Origin: Euptelea pleiosperma
Taxonomy: Eukaryota; Streptophyta; Magnoliopsida; Ranunculales; Eupteleaceae
Length of the DNA stretch: 64,000 nt
Direction of reading: 5' to 3'
Assembly (NCBI GenBank): GCA_035048495.1
Contig: CM068543.1
Coordinates: 26,029,751 to 26,093,750 of the forward strand
Of this stretch, positions 1 to 15,100 are shown piece by piece. Made by a program: the position numbers and the translations under genes. The notes below the pieces were generated by a model. It was not told the origin of the DNA. It saw only the letters and a program-made list of their open reading frames with translations, and ran no database searches. Within the stretch, counting starts at the first letter, position 1, and each line of letters opens with the position of its first letter.

Positions 1-159
1 CCTAGAATAGAGGCATACTGCACAATAATTACGGCATCTTTGTTTCCTTGTAGTTCTGCCTCTTAGGAGATTCGATTATTATGCGCATATATTGCGCTGA
101 GTTCAACATAACCAAAGCAAAGGGCACAAATAAATTCAAGTCTCACAGTCACATCATAC

Positions 160-3100
160 CTTCAACTGTGTGACCTCATGTTCCATTTTCCGGTTCTTGT
201 CAAGAAGCATGGACTCCAATTTGCTCATCTCTTCTCCGCTAGTAGCTTGATCCCAATCTTCGGTCTCGATTGAATTATAACCCACTGCCTATACCAATAC
301 AACTGAGAAATCAAATGTACACCAAAACTTTTGGGAGCATAAGAAGCAACAATACAAGAAACTAACACATAAAATACCGACACAATTAGCATTGCAGATA
401 CATGAATATATCTCCATCTATAATAACTCTAAAAACATGAGGAGGCTTAGCAAAAATAAATAAAAAAGGTACATGCGAGGATGACTTGTGTTATTCTCAA
501 GCCATAAAACATAAAATAGTAAAAAATCCGAGTCTAACTGGTAAAAAAAAGATAGTTTTATGGATCGAGACAACACAAGAAATCTATTGAACAGGTTGAA
601 AGAATATATATAAAAAGGACTAAGAATTTCAGTGGCAAAGAATGGAAAACCTCAGATTTCTACTGTTTTATATAAAAACCCAACTGATCTAAGGCTTTGT
701 GGGAGCCTGTTGTCGAGTGCTATGGAAGAAGATTGGCTATGTCGAAATCTCGGTATCTCTCGAAAGGAAGCAGACTGGTCCTTATTAAAAGCACTCTATC
801 GAGCTTACCGAATTACTACATGTCCTTTTTCGCTATTCTTAGCAGTGTGGCAAAGGCTCTAGAAAAGATCATGAGAGACTTTCTGTGGAGCGGAAGGGAA
901 GGGGTTCGGAAGATGCATTTAGTTAGCTGGAATAATGTGTAAGACAACGGAGAAAGGGGGCTTAGGGATCAAGAACCTCAAAGTGATGAATCAGGCGCTT
1001 CTGAGCAAATGGGCTTGGAGGTTTGGGGAGGACCTTTCTAGCCCTTGGTGAGAGGTTATTGCGGGCAAGTATGGGGTCTCTTCTTTGGGTGGGCGAGAAA
1101 CCGATCCGCATTCTGTACAGATGCAGTGTGTGGAGAGGCATCTCTAAGTCTATCCTAGATTTCGATAGGGGTGTCAGGTTTGAGGTGGAATCAGGAAATA
1201 GGATCAAGTTCTGAGAGGACCTTTGGTGCGGGGAGGCAACCTTAAGGGAAGATTTTCCTGAGCTTTATTCTATTTCTAAGAAGAAAAATTGGTCTATCCA
1301 GAACTGCGTCACTTCTGACGAAGAGGTTATATGTTGGGATTTCGGGTTCAGGAGAAACCTCAATGATTGGGAAGTAGAGCCCCTCTCTAGACTTCTCCTC
1401 CATTTGCACGATATCCATCTTTCACCCTCAGTTCAGGATAGAAGAATTTGGATTTGGACCAAAGATGGATCGTTCTCAGTTCATTCTCTTTACGAGGTTT
1501 GACGCTCTTCTGATGGGCCCTCTTTCCCCGCCTCTATAGTCTGGAGCTCTATAGTCCCCTTCAAGGTGGCTTTCTTTACTTGGGAGGCCTCTCTTGGCAA
1601 GATTCTGACAATGGATCGATTGCGATCTAGAGGTATAATCATAGCAGACTTTTGTTGGATGCGCCGTCATTGTGGAGAATCAAGGGGCCATCTCCTAGTA
1701 CACTGTGATGTGGCCAAGGAGGTTTGGTCTTCTTTCCTCTATGAGTTCGGGATGTGCTGGGTGATGTCGGGTACTCTAATGTCCATTCTCCTTAGATGGC
1801 GGTCCAAAGCTTTCTCCTCTAGAGGAAACATTCTATGGAGGATGCTGCCTTTCGCCATCGTTTGGGGCTTGTAGAAGGAAATGAACCAAAGGGCTTTCGA
1901 AGGCAAGAGCGAAGACACGATTTCAGTCATACTCACTATTAAGGGGTTGTTGTTGTTGTGATTCAGGGCTTTCTCGGAATGTAGGGGCCTATGAGGACTT
2001 TGTTTTTCGTATGGACATCCTTTGTTCTAGGGATTGATGTCTTTGGCTCCCCTTGTCTTTTCTGGGCTTTTTGTATCTTCCCGGGTCTCCCTTGGCTTCA
2101 TCTCGACCTCATCTAGCCCAGGTCTTGTAAGCCTCTCTTTCGTTTTCAATAAAGGTTATACTAATAAAAATATATATATATATCAAAGCAAAAGTACATG
2201 GAAACATACATTATAGTCGTTGGTTAGATGATGCAATGGATTATTTCAACGCCACCACATGACACGATCATTATAATCCTAGTGAACATTAATAGATAAG
2301 CATATGTTTCCTGATTCTCAAGGCAAATTCTTTAACAGAAGTGAGGCAGAAAAAATATATTGGCACGTTTTTTGGAACTGATCTAGAATCCTTTATTCTA
2401 CCCTTAGGTCAGCTCTGATAATTATCCTTTGATGGAATAAGAGTACATGGACATAAATAGCACATTGGTAAACATCATCACAATATTTTTTTTCTCATAT
2501 AGTTAAGAATAGATATATTGCTGTTTATGTGGATCAGAAAAAAATAAACACAAGGAAACCAATGAAGAAATACCTTTGGCCACCAAGTATGTATGCCTTT
2601 TAAAATGTGACACAGTATGTATATGGTTTGATAATTTATCAAAAACGTATATGGCTTTTTAATACTGTGGGCATTCATATTTCAAACCAGAATTCTGGTG
2701 CAGACGTGCAGTCGAGCTTGGAGAGGGTCTTGTTTTGTGGGTCAACTTTGACAATACCTCCACACACCTCACCCAAAGCTTGTAACGCATCATCGGACCA
2801 GATATGCATGGGAATCCCATAGATGTTCACCCACCACTTGCTTCTCCTCCCGTGACTGGATGTCGAGCCCACTCTCGGAAGCAAAATGTCCAAGCACAAC
2901 TCTAAGCCATTAAAGCATCTTCTCCCTCCTTGATGAATGCAAATGGCTTCTGACTCTAACAGGGGAATAAAAATAAAAAAGAACCCCTCCAAGCATTCTA
3001 ACCATAACTTCTATTTGAGGACCAGACAACACATTCTCTGCTTCAGGTTCTGCTTTCACAAAAACGCCCTACCAGCCAACATTTTAAGAAGTTCTCTCTA

Positions 3101-6100
3101 CCTTTAGTTCCCACTGAAGAAACTTTGACATGAGGTAGACCTCCATAAGAGCTGGTGTAAGCTTCACTAATATTAGGCCAGCATCTCCATGAAGCAGCGT
3201 CCTTGTATGAGGGATACATCATCGCAGAAACTCATACATCATAGGTACCACTGGCACTAAGGGGTACTAGTTTCACTTGGATGAATATAAGGAGTTAGCC
3301 AACTTTTGAGGCCCAAACAGGAACGTTCTCTGTTTCAGGTTCTGCTTTCACTAAACGCCCTACCAGGCAACATTTTAAGAAGTTTTCTCTATCTTTAACG
3401 CCAACCCCCACCCCCCCCCCGGCCAAAATAAGAATATTTCCTACATACTACTCTCCTTTCCACCCTCTCAATCACCAGATCCCAGATGTTCCTAGAAATA
3501 GGCCGAACTCCCAAGGTAGACCAATATTAGAAATAGGAAATCTACCAAGCTATGCAACCCAAACATCTTGCAGAATCTTCAAAATCTTAATATAAATTTT
3601 TTTTTTACAAGTAAATCTTGATATAAAATATTCAGTGCAGAAGACAGTTGAAAGCATAAAACATATGATTTTTTGTGCTTCAAAACGTGTTCATAATTCC
3701 CGAGTATAGAATCAGTGCATCGCAGGTATTAGTTAATAAAAAATTCACTTCACTCCCCTTTCTAAGGTTTTTGAGTTCAAATTTCTGCACCTATTTGATA
3801 CGTTTGTAAATAGAAAGTATTTTTCGAAATGGAAATAGAAAGTATAATTAGAATAGCATGTCACATGGCATAACATTTTCGTTTTGCCTATGACATCACC
3901 ATAGATGCAATTCAAACTCTCCATGCAGCAGTAGCAACTTACAAGTAATTTGGACTGCTTAAATTTCCATGCAAATGTACAAAGTTTAGATGAGGAATAG
4001 AAGTACCTGCAAAATTTTGACTTTTTTATGTAGATCATCAACTAATTTTGTAGTTGGCCTAGCCTGAAGCTCTTTCCTGATCTCCTCGAGAGCAGTTTCC
4101 TGTTAAAAAACAAAGAAAAACATTAGAAATTTTTCATCAAGTAGCAAGCAATGAATGAGAGGCAATCTAAGACACCTAGGTGCAGGTCTTAGAAAATGAA
4201 TTACTTGGCCATATCTATGTCCTATTGACATCATCAAATCACACTTCAAATACGCAAGACATGTCCAGATATCTCATCAAAATGTGCCAGATGATGGCAT
4301 GGCAAGTCATATCCCTTTTCAAGACATATCAGCTATTGTGTTGGACTTCCAAAAAAGGTGAAGTACTTGTGGGTGTGTGTACGTAGATATATTTATTGTT
4401 ATATACTTATATCTTAGTGGGTTTGGGTTTTCTGTATGGGACGTATGGGGGGTAATATGGTCCATTCATGTTATGTTTTTGTTTAAGCGAGTTAATATAT
4501 AGAGGGGTGGTACAGCTAGGCTATTATAAGCTTAAGTAGTCACCTCATCTTTTTGAAAGTGTTTATGTAAATAGAGCAGCATTGTACATAGGGAACTCTC
4601 TTTCATATTGACTAAGATGCCCAGATATATATACGAATACTGGTACAAATGCTACTAGGGGAAACAGGGATGCTACTCTTCCTGAAATCTAGGACACAGA
4701 TATAGATACAGCTATCCCATCTAAGCCAAGTATTTTTTCTATGCATTTAAATTATGCCAGAACTTCTAATATTGCAAAGTTATTACGGTAAGATTTGTTA
4801 CAATGTTCTATTTATATCTTTTCACAACAATACAAACGAGGAAATTGTTAGAAGTTAAGTAAATAACTTAAGTACAACAGGAACTACGAAATTAGTAACG
4901 TAAGAAGTATCCATTACCAATATCAGTATTGTATTGCGTCAATACGAGTATGCCAGGCATATTAAAGTACCCGGGTATCACAGGTATTGAATTAATTATA
5001 TTTGGGTTTAATAAAAAAATTGCCACTTGTCACAAAATAAAATAAAATACCTTTTCATTGAGTAATGCATTCAACTTCTTGATCTCATTCACGTGTTGCT
5101 CGCGCTCATTTGACAATGTGGTCTCCATATTGTGAAGTTCCATGTTCAGTTCGGAGATTATTTTCTCTTTTGCGCTCAAAGAATTTTCAAGGATACTGTT
5201 CGAATCCAAATTATCACTGCAAATAAGGAGATTCATAGGGAGCTCAAAAACATGTTTCCAAACATCATCAACTAGAAACACAGTAACAGTGGACATCTGT
5301 ACAAAATAATCAGTAATCACTAATTCTAGAAGCCAAGTACCAGGCCATTTATTTGTGCAGATTTATGTTATTTTAGCAACAATATGCACTAGGGCACTTT
5401 GGGCCAGGTGCCAATGCTCATGCTTCCTCTCAAATAGAGGTATGTTGTTCAATACCTATAATAGACATGGCATCCTTACATATAATGGTTTCATGTGAAA
5501 CTTTTTGGAGCAAGAGCACCTTTAAGAGGTTTGATTATTCATTTAGTCTAACAGTGATAAATAGCTAATGTAAAAATAGTTTTAACCATGCTATATCTAA
5601 TGGATTGACCTCTACGTTGCATGGATTCTTCTAAACGGGCGGAGTACCCGTGTCGGACACATGTCAGAGTCCAACACGGTATGGATTCTAGTGTGACACT
5701 TCCAAATTCAGTTTTTATTTTTTCTTTCCTTACATGCAAGATAATAATCAACATTTGCCATAGACTATGAGTTCTATCTTTAACAACTGAAAATTCCTAT
5801 GCAACAAATATAACATTACATATATGAATTCTCTTTTCCCAAAGTATATCACACAAATCATAAGATATCCTATCACATTTTGAAGTCCAATATGAGTAGT
5901 TTTCATTGTTTATAAATGTAGGGCATGTGTAGAAACAAAAATTAGAGAATGATTAATGAATATTAATGAAGATTGAGCTTCTTTTGGGTGTGATATCCCA
6001 TTTTGCTGGGTGAGATGCCTCGAACGGAAGAGTGATTCTTCCCAAAGAAGTGATTCCTTCAAACTCGGTGGAGTAATTCCATCAAGTCATTGTGTGGTGT

Positions 6101-9100
6101 TGTTTCCGCACAATTATGCGTCAAATTTGGTATCAAAGCGGTATTCCTAGTATTGTTCGATTTTCCAAGTATTAATTTAGATCAACGATTCATTGTGCAT
6201 CACGCACCAATGATCAAGTTCATCTAAAACTACTTTCGTGTGCTTCCCGAACATTGGGACAGGGAAGTATACGAATGCTAAAAAATTATTTGCTGCTACA
6301 ACCAGTCTTGAAACTCGATGAACATCAAACCACGCTCCACCATCATCATGGTCTTTTAAGGGGTTTGCCACCTAGAATTTTGGATCAAATTATTCTCCTA
6401 GTCAATTTAGATCAACGATTCACTGTGCATCACGCACTAATTGATTGAGTTCATCCAAAATCGCTTTTGTGTGCTTCACGAACATCGGGATAGGGAAGTA
6501 TACGAAACCTAAAAAAATTATTTGCTGCTACAGCCAATCTTGAAACCCGATGAACACACCATCATCATGGTCTTGTAAGGGGTTTAATGCCCGGTATTCT
6601 GCATGAAATTTGGTATCATGGCCAAATTTCCTAACATCACCAAGTTCACATCGCCAACAAATTCCTACTATCATTGTGCATCATCATTCTGTGGCACCAT
6701 CTGTGTTGTTCGTCAGCAGATTTCATCATTGTCCACCATTCATGTGTTCAATCATCATCAATCATGTCGGATTTCACCCACCATCGTCGGAGTAATGCAA
6801 CAACCATTGGAAGACCTACAATTGCAATCATCCAATCGACGTCGTGCCATTGTAACCAATGTTGCCACACATCCTCGTTGTTGCCGCTACCTTCCGCCAT
6901 TCCTTGATTTTATTTCCAAGATGATGGAGTTAAATTCGAGGTCGAATTCTTTTCAACTGGGAGGGTTTGACGCAGGAGCATCCAAGCTACGATGTACTCG
7001 TGTTACACCAAATCAAATCCCTAAACAAAAGAGGTGGGCTCACAACAAAAAGAAGAAAAAAAGTGCTACAAGGAGACTTCTTTCAATAATGATAAGAGGT
7101 TTAATCAGATTTACTAGTTGTAGTAAATTCTCATTTTTACTATTTTTTTTAATAAGTGTAGACTTTTATTAAAACCAAACAAGGGGAAAAACAAAAGGCA
7201 CAGCTTGTGAGGTCCAGATGACCTACACTCAGCTAAACCCCGAACAAAGAAGAAAAGGAACTGAAGAGCCCCCAACAAACAATCATCCCGTCCCAACGGA
7301 ATACAAAATCCTCAAAAACAGACCTTTACATTCAGTAAACATCTTAGACCATAGAAATATTAGGCCCCTAATGTTGAAGACGATCGATGCCAATTCTTCT
7401 CTTTTGCCTTTGAAGATCCGCTTATTTCTTTCCTTCCAAATCCCCCACAGGATCGCAAATGGGAGAAGCTTCCAAAGGATATGCCCTCTTTTAGAGAAAG
7501 CTGGAGGACGCCAGCAAGGAGAATATCCATTTTTACTATTTCTAGTAAGTTCTCATTATTTATAGTAAATTCTCATTTTTACAATTTTTAGAAAGTTCTG
7601 ATTTTAAAATTTTTCATTAATCTCGTTTTACTATTTTTAGATAGATCTAAGAGGTTCTAAAAGATAATAGGAGACTTTGACTTACATTAGGATTACTTGT
7701 TTGTTTTTAGATTTGATTTAGAGTTATGGTTGTTTAGAAATTGGTTCTTTGAGTTGTAACAGGATAAGGATAAGAGTTTGAGAATGCTTTGAAGTCCAAT
7801 ATGAGTAGTTTTCATTGTTTATAAATGTAGGGCATGTATAAAAACGAAAATTAGAGAATGATTAATTTTGACTAATGAAGATTGAGTTTCTTTTGGGTGT
7901 GATATCAAATTTTGCTGGGTGAGATGCCTCGAACTAGAAGAGTGATTCTTCCTGAAGGAGCGATTCTTTCAAACTCGGTGGAGTGATTTGACCGAGACCC
8001 CTACACTCTTCTCAAAGGAGCAACTCCTTTAAACTTTGTAGATTGATTCCATCAAGTCATTGTGTGGTGCTGATTCCGCACAATTATCTTTTGATCACAG
8101 AATGGGGTTCCCTCGTTCTACATCACTTTTACACCTGCACTCGTATCAATGTAAAATAGGTTGACCTCCAGCATATTTATGCATCAAATTCCATGTTATG
8201 TGGACAAGTCATTTACCTAAAACCAAATGGATCAAGCTATACAAGATTGATTTGATAGTTTTAACATGAGTAATAAATTGAGGTGAATCTCTATCTGATA
8301 GAAAGGTAAATTCCAAGGTAGTTTTTTTTTCTCTGAACGACCACTCTAAATAAAATCCTAACGGTGGACCATTTGATTACTAGGGGTGAGAACAAGGCCA
8401 ATATATGATTTTTGTTCAAAAAGAATGTTGAATCGTTTGAACATCATTTTCTTCATTGTAAATTAACAACACGAGTCTGGAATTTCTGTTTAAAACATTT
8501 GAATTACAATGGGTTATGCCTAGAACATTGTTTGAGCTTTGTCAAGGTTGGCAATTCCTAGCTCAAGGTCGCATCCTTTGCAGAAATCTCCCATTTGCAT
8601 TTGTTGAAGCGTTTGGACAAAAAGAAACAGGGGGATATTTAGAGTTAAAATCAAAATCGAAGATCAAGTTATCAAAAAGGTTGAATTGACAATGTCCTTT
8701 TGTCCTTTGCCACTTTCATTTCTAATTGGGAGTTTTTATACACCGCGATTCTCTAAGGGGATGATATTGTAAATCTTTGGAGTTGGTTCCCATTTCGAAA
8801 GTATTCCTCACCTTATTCTATATTTGTACTTTTCCCTGGGGATTACCCTTTCCTTCAATACATGCACTTATAAAAAAAAGGTAAAAGTATATATATAATG
8901 ACAGACAAGGTTTTTTTTTGCTGTGTTGGAATTCATCAAACAAGTAAAACAATGAAATGATGAAATTAACAAAAGTACTACTTCTGCGATCTAGGAAGGA
9001 AAAAAGATAAAAAAGAGAAGCTACCATTATCTTTCCTTTTACATAGAGTTGAATTCATTCAATAAAGCTTGCCAAAAATTTAAAATTCCCCTGGATATGG

Positions 9101-12100
9101 ACAAGTAGATATGGGACTACCAGAGTAGTTCACCTTTTCTTATTTCCATTATCTTCATTTGTAGACTGTAATTGGGAGCGCAGAAGTCCCTGCATAGAAG
9201 TTCAATGCAAAATTAGGGGTGTTTCAGCATCAACAAGTCATTTATTACAGACAACCAAAACCAAAAAGTTGGATAAGCAAACTATTAATCTATTGTTTCA
9301 GAATCTATTAATCTATTGATTTTGAAGAAACTTGAAGTCTGAACCATATTTACTTAGTTCACAGTTCCATTTGATCTACATGGTTCATAATTCACCATTT
9401 TCTATGAAACTCAGGAAGAAATAGCCTATTTTGGTGATTAAATATGTTAATTCAGTTCACAATTCCCTGTGGTTTCAGGGATTTAACTATATGATGTAGA
9501 CTTCCAAACTGTAAAGTCATGCAATCCATAAACACAAAGAAAATATTCGGATAATAATTGATATGCATAAGCTCCACTTGATGCGCAACAGCAAAATTGA
9601 AGTTCCATGAGAGTTTAAATAGAATGATATCCTAATCATTCTGAATACTCTCTTCTATCATAATGATAGACACAGAATAGCTTTTTATTACACAAAATGA
9701 TATCCAACATGTCAAAATATGTTAGCCAGCAAAGGTTCAGGATTTCAAAGGACACATATCCCCTGCTTGGCAAACTCTAGAAACCAGATGGGCGTATTAT
9801 AATAAGCCTTATCCCAACTGGATATGCTGCATATGCATGTGTTGAACTAATTAAAACTGGAGAAAGAATATCCAACAAACAGCAATGTCTAACCAAATTC
9901 AAATTTTGAATTAATTACTTTATTATAATTCAGCATAAAAGGAGAACGTAGGTCCAACTTGGAATACTAGCCCTAACTCAAACTTTAACAAGTAAATAAA
10001 TACGACTAAGAAGTCTAATTTTATTTTGCCAAGTGCATTTCACCGGTTCTCAAGCCCAAAAGCACAAAATGTAGCTTTCTGAATTGATACCCAATAACTG
10101 ATGCAAAAATGACAAACAATTTAGATATTATCATATTAATGATATTTTATTTTTGTATAACTAAACAATTTAGATATGAATGAATTTTAGCCACCATGTT
10201 AGCTGCAAGTATATGACTAAATTCATAAAAGTGACAAACAATTTCAACTACCAAACAAAAGCAAAGATGAAAACCATAGACAACTAAGAAAATTAACCTT
10301 GCAGTATAACAAATATGTCTAAAAGATAGGATTACAGAATGAATGGATCCTTCTAAAACAATATAAAGATTGTCAGATGCACCTTCTCCCTTTCAAGACT
10401 AAGTAGCCGTGTCTGCGCTCGTTCAACTTCATCCATAAGGAGACTGACTTCTGATTGCTTTGCTGCTCTTTCCTCATCTGAAATTGATAAGTGAAAGTGA
10501 GTCGCATAAGAATAGTTGGGATAAAGAACTGATGGTACTGATGAAAATGGGCTGCACAATAGCTGTTTCAAACAGTTGCAAGCTTCTCCAAGAGGATGGA
10601 TGAAGCATACAGATCACATCAGCATCTCATGTGGCATAAAGAAAGTGCTAAAATGACGCAGCAAAATCATGACATGATATTGCCTTCCAAAATCATACCT
10701 GATTGAGCACGAAGATCAAACAACTGGCTCTGGGCGAATTCATGTAATTTCTGCATATTTGAAACACTGTCTTTAGCTTGCCGTAATTGATCCTGCAACA
10801 ATCGCTCCCTGCCATAGTAGGATCATAAAACATGTCATGTGTTCAGGTAAGACACATGATAGATTCCAGAATAAAAATGACAAGCCATTACAGTTCAACC
10901 ATTAATGCATGTGACAAGCTATTACAGTCCGAGCCACACAGCACATATATGGAAGTCAGAGGGCTTGTACTACCTGCCCAGTCATTAATGCATGTTTCAC
11001 TTGATTTCTCATGCATAATCAAGACGTGCCAACAGCATACAAAACGTTTATCCTTATTCTTTTCAGCTGACAGGAATTCAAGTCCAACTGTCTAACTTTC
11101 CATGTAACCAAAGAAGGGCTACCTTTCTTTTAAGACCTCCAGTGTTTTCTGATTCTCTTCGGCCAAGCTGCGTTGCTTGATCTCCACAATTTCCTTCACT
11201 TTTTCCTCCATCTAAACTCAACTCAAAAGTACGTATTAAAAAGAGAAAAATGATTGCAGAGCCACAATAATATGTGTTTCACTCACAAGATCCTACATTA
11301 TGAAACATGATGCGTACCCTACAGTTGAAGATTATGTAGTAGATAATAAGAGTATAAAATAGAGTGCAACAACAATGTTCTTAATAGACCATGTTGTTGA
11401 AGATATGGGCACACTATTTCTAGGAGCGGTAAAATTTTGTGTAACATGTGGTGTGAGGACATTATAAGAAGTTTATGTAATCTTTTATTCTTTTCTGTTC
11501 TTGCCCCTTATTAAGGGCACTCATGTAATTTCCTGCATAGTATAATAATAGAGGGTGTATGCTCCAGCTCAACCTCTAATTTTCTCCTAGTATTTTTCTT
11601 TTTCGTTTCTCTCTTTTCGTCTTCTCCATCTTAAACATCTAAATGGCATCAGATCCATCAAGCTTGATTTCTCCGTGAATACTAATCCAGATAGTGCAAA
11701 AGATGAGGAGTTTTGTTTGTCACTTCACTGACATCAGCTGTCATACGGATGACGTTAGCATGTAGTATGGCCCTATTTTCCAAGGAAATATACCCCTTGT
11801 TTCTCCTTGATTTATGCTAAATTTTGGTGTAACTTGTTTCCCCATTTGAGTTGTCTATACAGGTGTTTTAAGGCTTCGGAAGTTGATTATAATTGGTATT
11901 TCATACTATATTTTCTGGTTGTCCCTACAGTTTGATATATCATCTTAAAGTGTTTCAGAGCAGAGACCCCAGTGTTTACTACCTTTCCATTGGTGTATAT
12001 GTTATTTCGAGATTCCTTTTGGTTTGATGACCTTATTTCATTCATTAGGGCTGTTTTATCATGTTCTACAGTCCTTATAAGAGAAGATTATGGTCGGACA

Positions 12101-15100
12101 TAAGTTTAGGGCTGCAAGTGGAGCTCTCCTAGTGCATATTGTTTGCAGAAGATATAGTGTTGGTTGAGTAGACAAGTAAAGGTGTAAATGGACCGGCCCT
12201 GGACCTGTCTGAATAGGGCCGAGGCCGAGGCCTTACCAGATATAATTTAAATTTAGGCATGAAACCTCTCATTGGCGGGCCCATTTACATCTCTACAAAC
12301 TAGAAAGGGAGTAAATGTAGAACTAAAACACTAGAGGCATACCTTGGAAACCAGGGTTTTTAAAATATGTAGGACCAAGACAAAATACATAGAATGCACT
12401 TTAGTAAAGAGATGCAAAGGGATAAGGCGTTAGTCCAAATTGATAGGAAGGAAATACCCCAAGAGACCATTTTCATTATCTTTTTTTTATTTATAATATA
12501 ATGAGGGAGAAATTGTTATCAGATACGTAGAAATACGTATTTATCTTGTATAGGGATAGTTCTGTAAATACCTCTTATGAGGGGTATACTTGTCCTTTTT
12601 TATGTAACCTTTTTTATAAATAAGATTTATGGGGTCATTGTGCATAACACACAATGACATCCTCTCTTCTCCTTTCTCTCTTTCTCCTATACTGTGAAAC
12701 CCTAATCCGAACCCTAATTCTATAATTCAACTTGGTATCAGAGCAAGGTTGCAAGACTGATAGAAGGGTTTCTTCTCCGACTTCATCCAGGAAGGTGATG
12801 ACGTCATCTAGGCCATAGGCTGACATCAGCATCGTACGGACAGGTCTCCTCCTTTTCTCCCCAAACTCTACCATTAACTAGATCTCATTTTTTAAGGATT
12901 TTTGGTTATTTTTTCACGATTTTTGGGATCCATTTCGAGTATTTTTTAGCATTTTTCCTTGAAAAATCGAAAAAAATCAGTTTGTGAACCAGCAGTTTTT
13001 TCAAGCCCTTAATGGACTTTTTTGGAGGGGGTTGTTGCTTCGATCTAGTCCCCCCCAATCTCAGCTACATGTGGACATATCACTCGAGTGATTCCACCAA
13101 GGATTGAAGGCTGTGGGATGTTTTTCCACCCACTAGTTACCGCCGGCGGCTTTATTAGCCCTTTCAGGGTATCGATTGGATCTTTATCCTCTTCTTTTTT
13201 ATCCCAGATCTGGTTGCCATGCCTTCTAGTGGTTCTAGGATGTTTGTAACCATCCATATGTTGCTCTTCTCCGCCCTTAGCCCTCCTGGGATGCTTATTT
13301 GAGGTTCGTTTGGGCATTTCTTTATCACCGGCATTGCTCCAGGGTCTCATTTCCCTTTCGATTACACTTTTTTGGGAATTAGAGACTTATGGTGGATATT
13401 CTTGGGTTCTATTTGTTTATTAGGACCTATTCAGATGTTTGTTTGCTCTTTATGTGGTGATTTAGCCTTATCCAGATCTCGATTTGATCTTTAATCTGGT
13501 ATTTCGATAGTTTCTTTGGCCGTAATTCCTCATGGCAGATCCACGGCCTCCCGTGGTTCCTCCACCTTCCTTGGTTTCTCCATCTGGGTCAGACGTGAAC
13601 ACAGGAGTTCCCTCCAGTGGAGTTGGAGGCCCTATAGTACAGTACTTAGCCTATGAGAACCCAAGTTTGCGGATCACCTCAGTGAAGTTAGATGGCAAGA
13701 ACTACTTACGCTGGGCTCAGACTGCACGGTTGTTCAATGGGGGCCGTGGGAAACTTGGCCACACCACAAGAGATACGGTTGAGCCACCCAAATCTGATCC
13801 CTCTTATCGACAGTGGCAGACAGATGATCTTACTGTCATGTCATGGCTCCTCAACTCTATGGAGCCTGATATCAGTAAGAGTTTCTTATTCATGCGCACA
13901 GCGCGAGAGATTTGGGAGATCACTGAGAAGACCTATTCGCAGCAGCAGAATGATGGACGAGCATTTCAGCTGCGACAGACTATCTCCCACTTCCGGCAAT
14001 GGGAGAAGTCTCTTTCTCAGTATTATACTGCTCTTCGTACCTTGTGGCAGGAGCATGATCATTATTACTCCTATCAGCCTCTCAATCCCATAGAGATTGC
14101 TCATTTTCGTCGATATAAAGAGAAGGGCCGGATCTTTGATTTTCTTGTTGGCCTCAATCCTTCTTATGAGCTGGCTCGTGTTCAGATCTTGAGTAATAGG
14201 GTGGATCTTCCCTCTCTTAGTGACGTGTACATCTTCAAAGTAAAGAGAGTGGGCGAATCTCTCTTCAGAGTGAACATCTCCTTCCAGAGCGATCAGCACT
14301 AGCTGTTTCTCCTGCTTATCAGCCTCAGCAGTCACAACAGCCTTAGAGAGGCTCATCGTATCAGACTCCTGTCTCAGCTCCATCCTATGCTCCTACTGGA
14401 CCTTCTTCTGGGAAGTCCTTGACTAGAGAGAGGCCCAAGTGCGATTTCTGTAGCAAGTTAGGGCATGTGCGTGCCAAGTGTTAGAAGTTACATGGTCGCC
14501 CTACCCAGCCAGGGTCTTTTAGTGCTCATACTGCCAGTGTGGATACTTCGGGTTTAGCTCCTCCTGGACAGTCTCTGACTATCTCTTCGACTGGTGGTAT
14601 CTCAGCCACAGAGCTTGCAGGCCTTCGACGATTGCTTCAGCAGCTGGATGGTCCTTCTGCCACGTCGTCCACCTCCTTTGCTCAGTCAAGTAACCCTAGA
14701 CCTACTCATCATGTGTCTCTTCCATAGTCCAGTCCCACTTGGATCATTGATTATGGGGCTTCAGAACACATGACGGGCATGTCTTCCTTATTTTCCAGTT
14801 ATACTATCTGTTCTGGCCGTGATAAGGTAAAGACAGCTGATGGCACCTTATCTTCTGTGTCTGGGAAAGGAAATATCCTTCCCTCTCCCCAATTGCTTCT
14901 TTCATCTGTATTGCACGTTCCCAGATTTACTTCTATCCTACTTTCTGTTAGTGCATTGACTAAAACTCTAAACCGCAGCGTCACTTTTTCCCGTACTTAT
15001 GTCTTCCAGGACCTACAGACGAGGAGGGCGATTGGCATTGGACATGAAGCTAATGGTCTCTACCTTCTGGATGAACACCTTCCTGAACCCACAGCACTAC

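Larger units (their letters stand above)
5881..8082 (+). mobile_element. 5'-truncated LTR retroelement with nested LINE
   Basis: A segment beginning TGAAGTCCAATATGAGTAG occurs at 5881-6112 and again at 7790-8082, each ending TTCCGCACA. A primer-binding-like TGGTATCAAAGC follows the first at 6128-6139. A polypurine tract (CTGGGAGGG, about 6957-6965) precedes TGACGCAGG at 6968, which I take as the start of the 3' LTR. The first copy would then be only the last part of a 5' LTR. The interior is about 850 bp with no recognisable gag or pol, as in a LARD/TRIM-like derivative. The 3' LTR is split by a LINE at 7146-7527. It lies in CASP intron 8. Confidence 0.6.

Noticed and set aside
2675..2992. 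105-codon minus-strand reading as a host gene
   Set aside because: The [14 protein letters not shown] block is plant L1 ORF1-like, and flanking LINE-like repeats support a LINE fragment.
6603..7172. 189-codon reading inside the LTR element
   Set aside because: Low-complexity, with no domain. It runs over the polypurine tract and LTR start and ends in the nested LINE, so it is not a gene.
13886..14383. 165-codon minus-strand reading opposite gag
   Set aside because: It is the reverse-frame shadow of the Copia gag, which has a clear family match on the plus strand.
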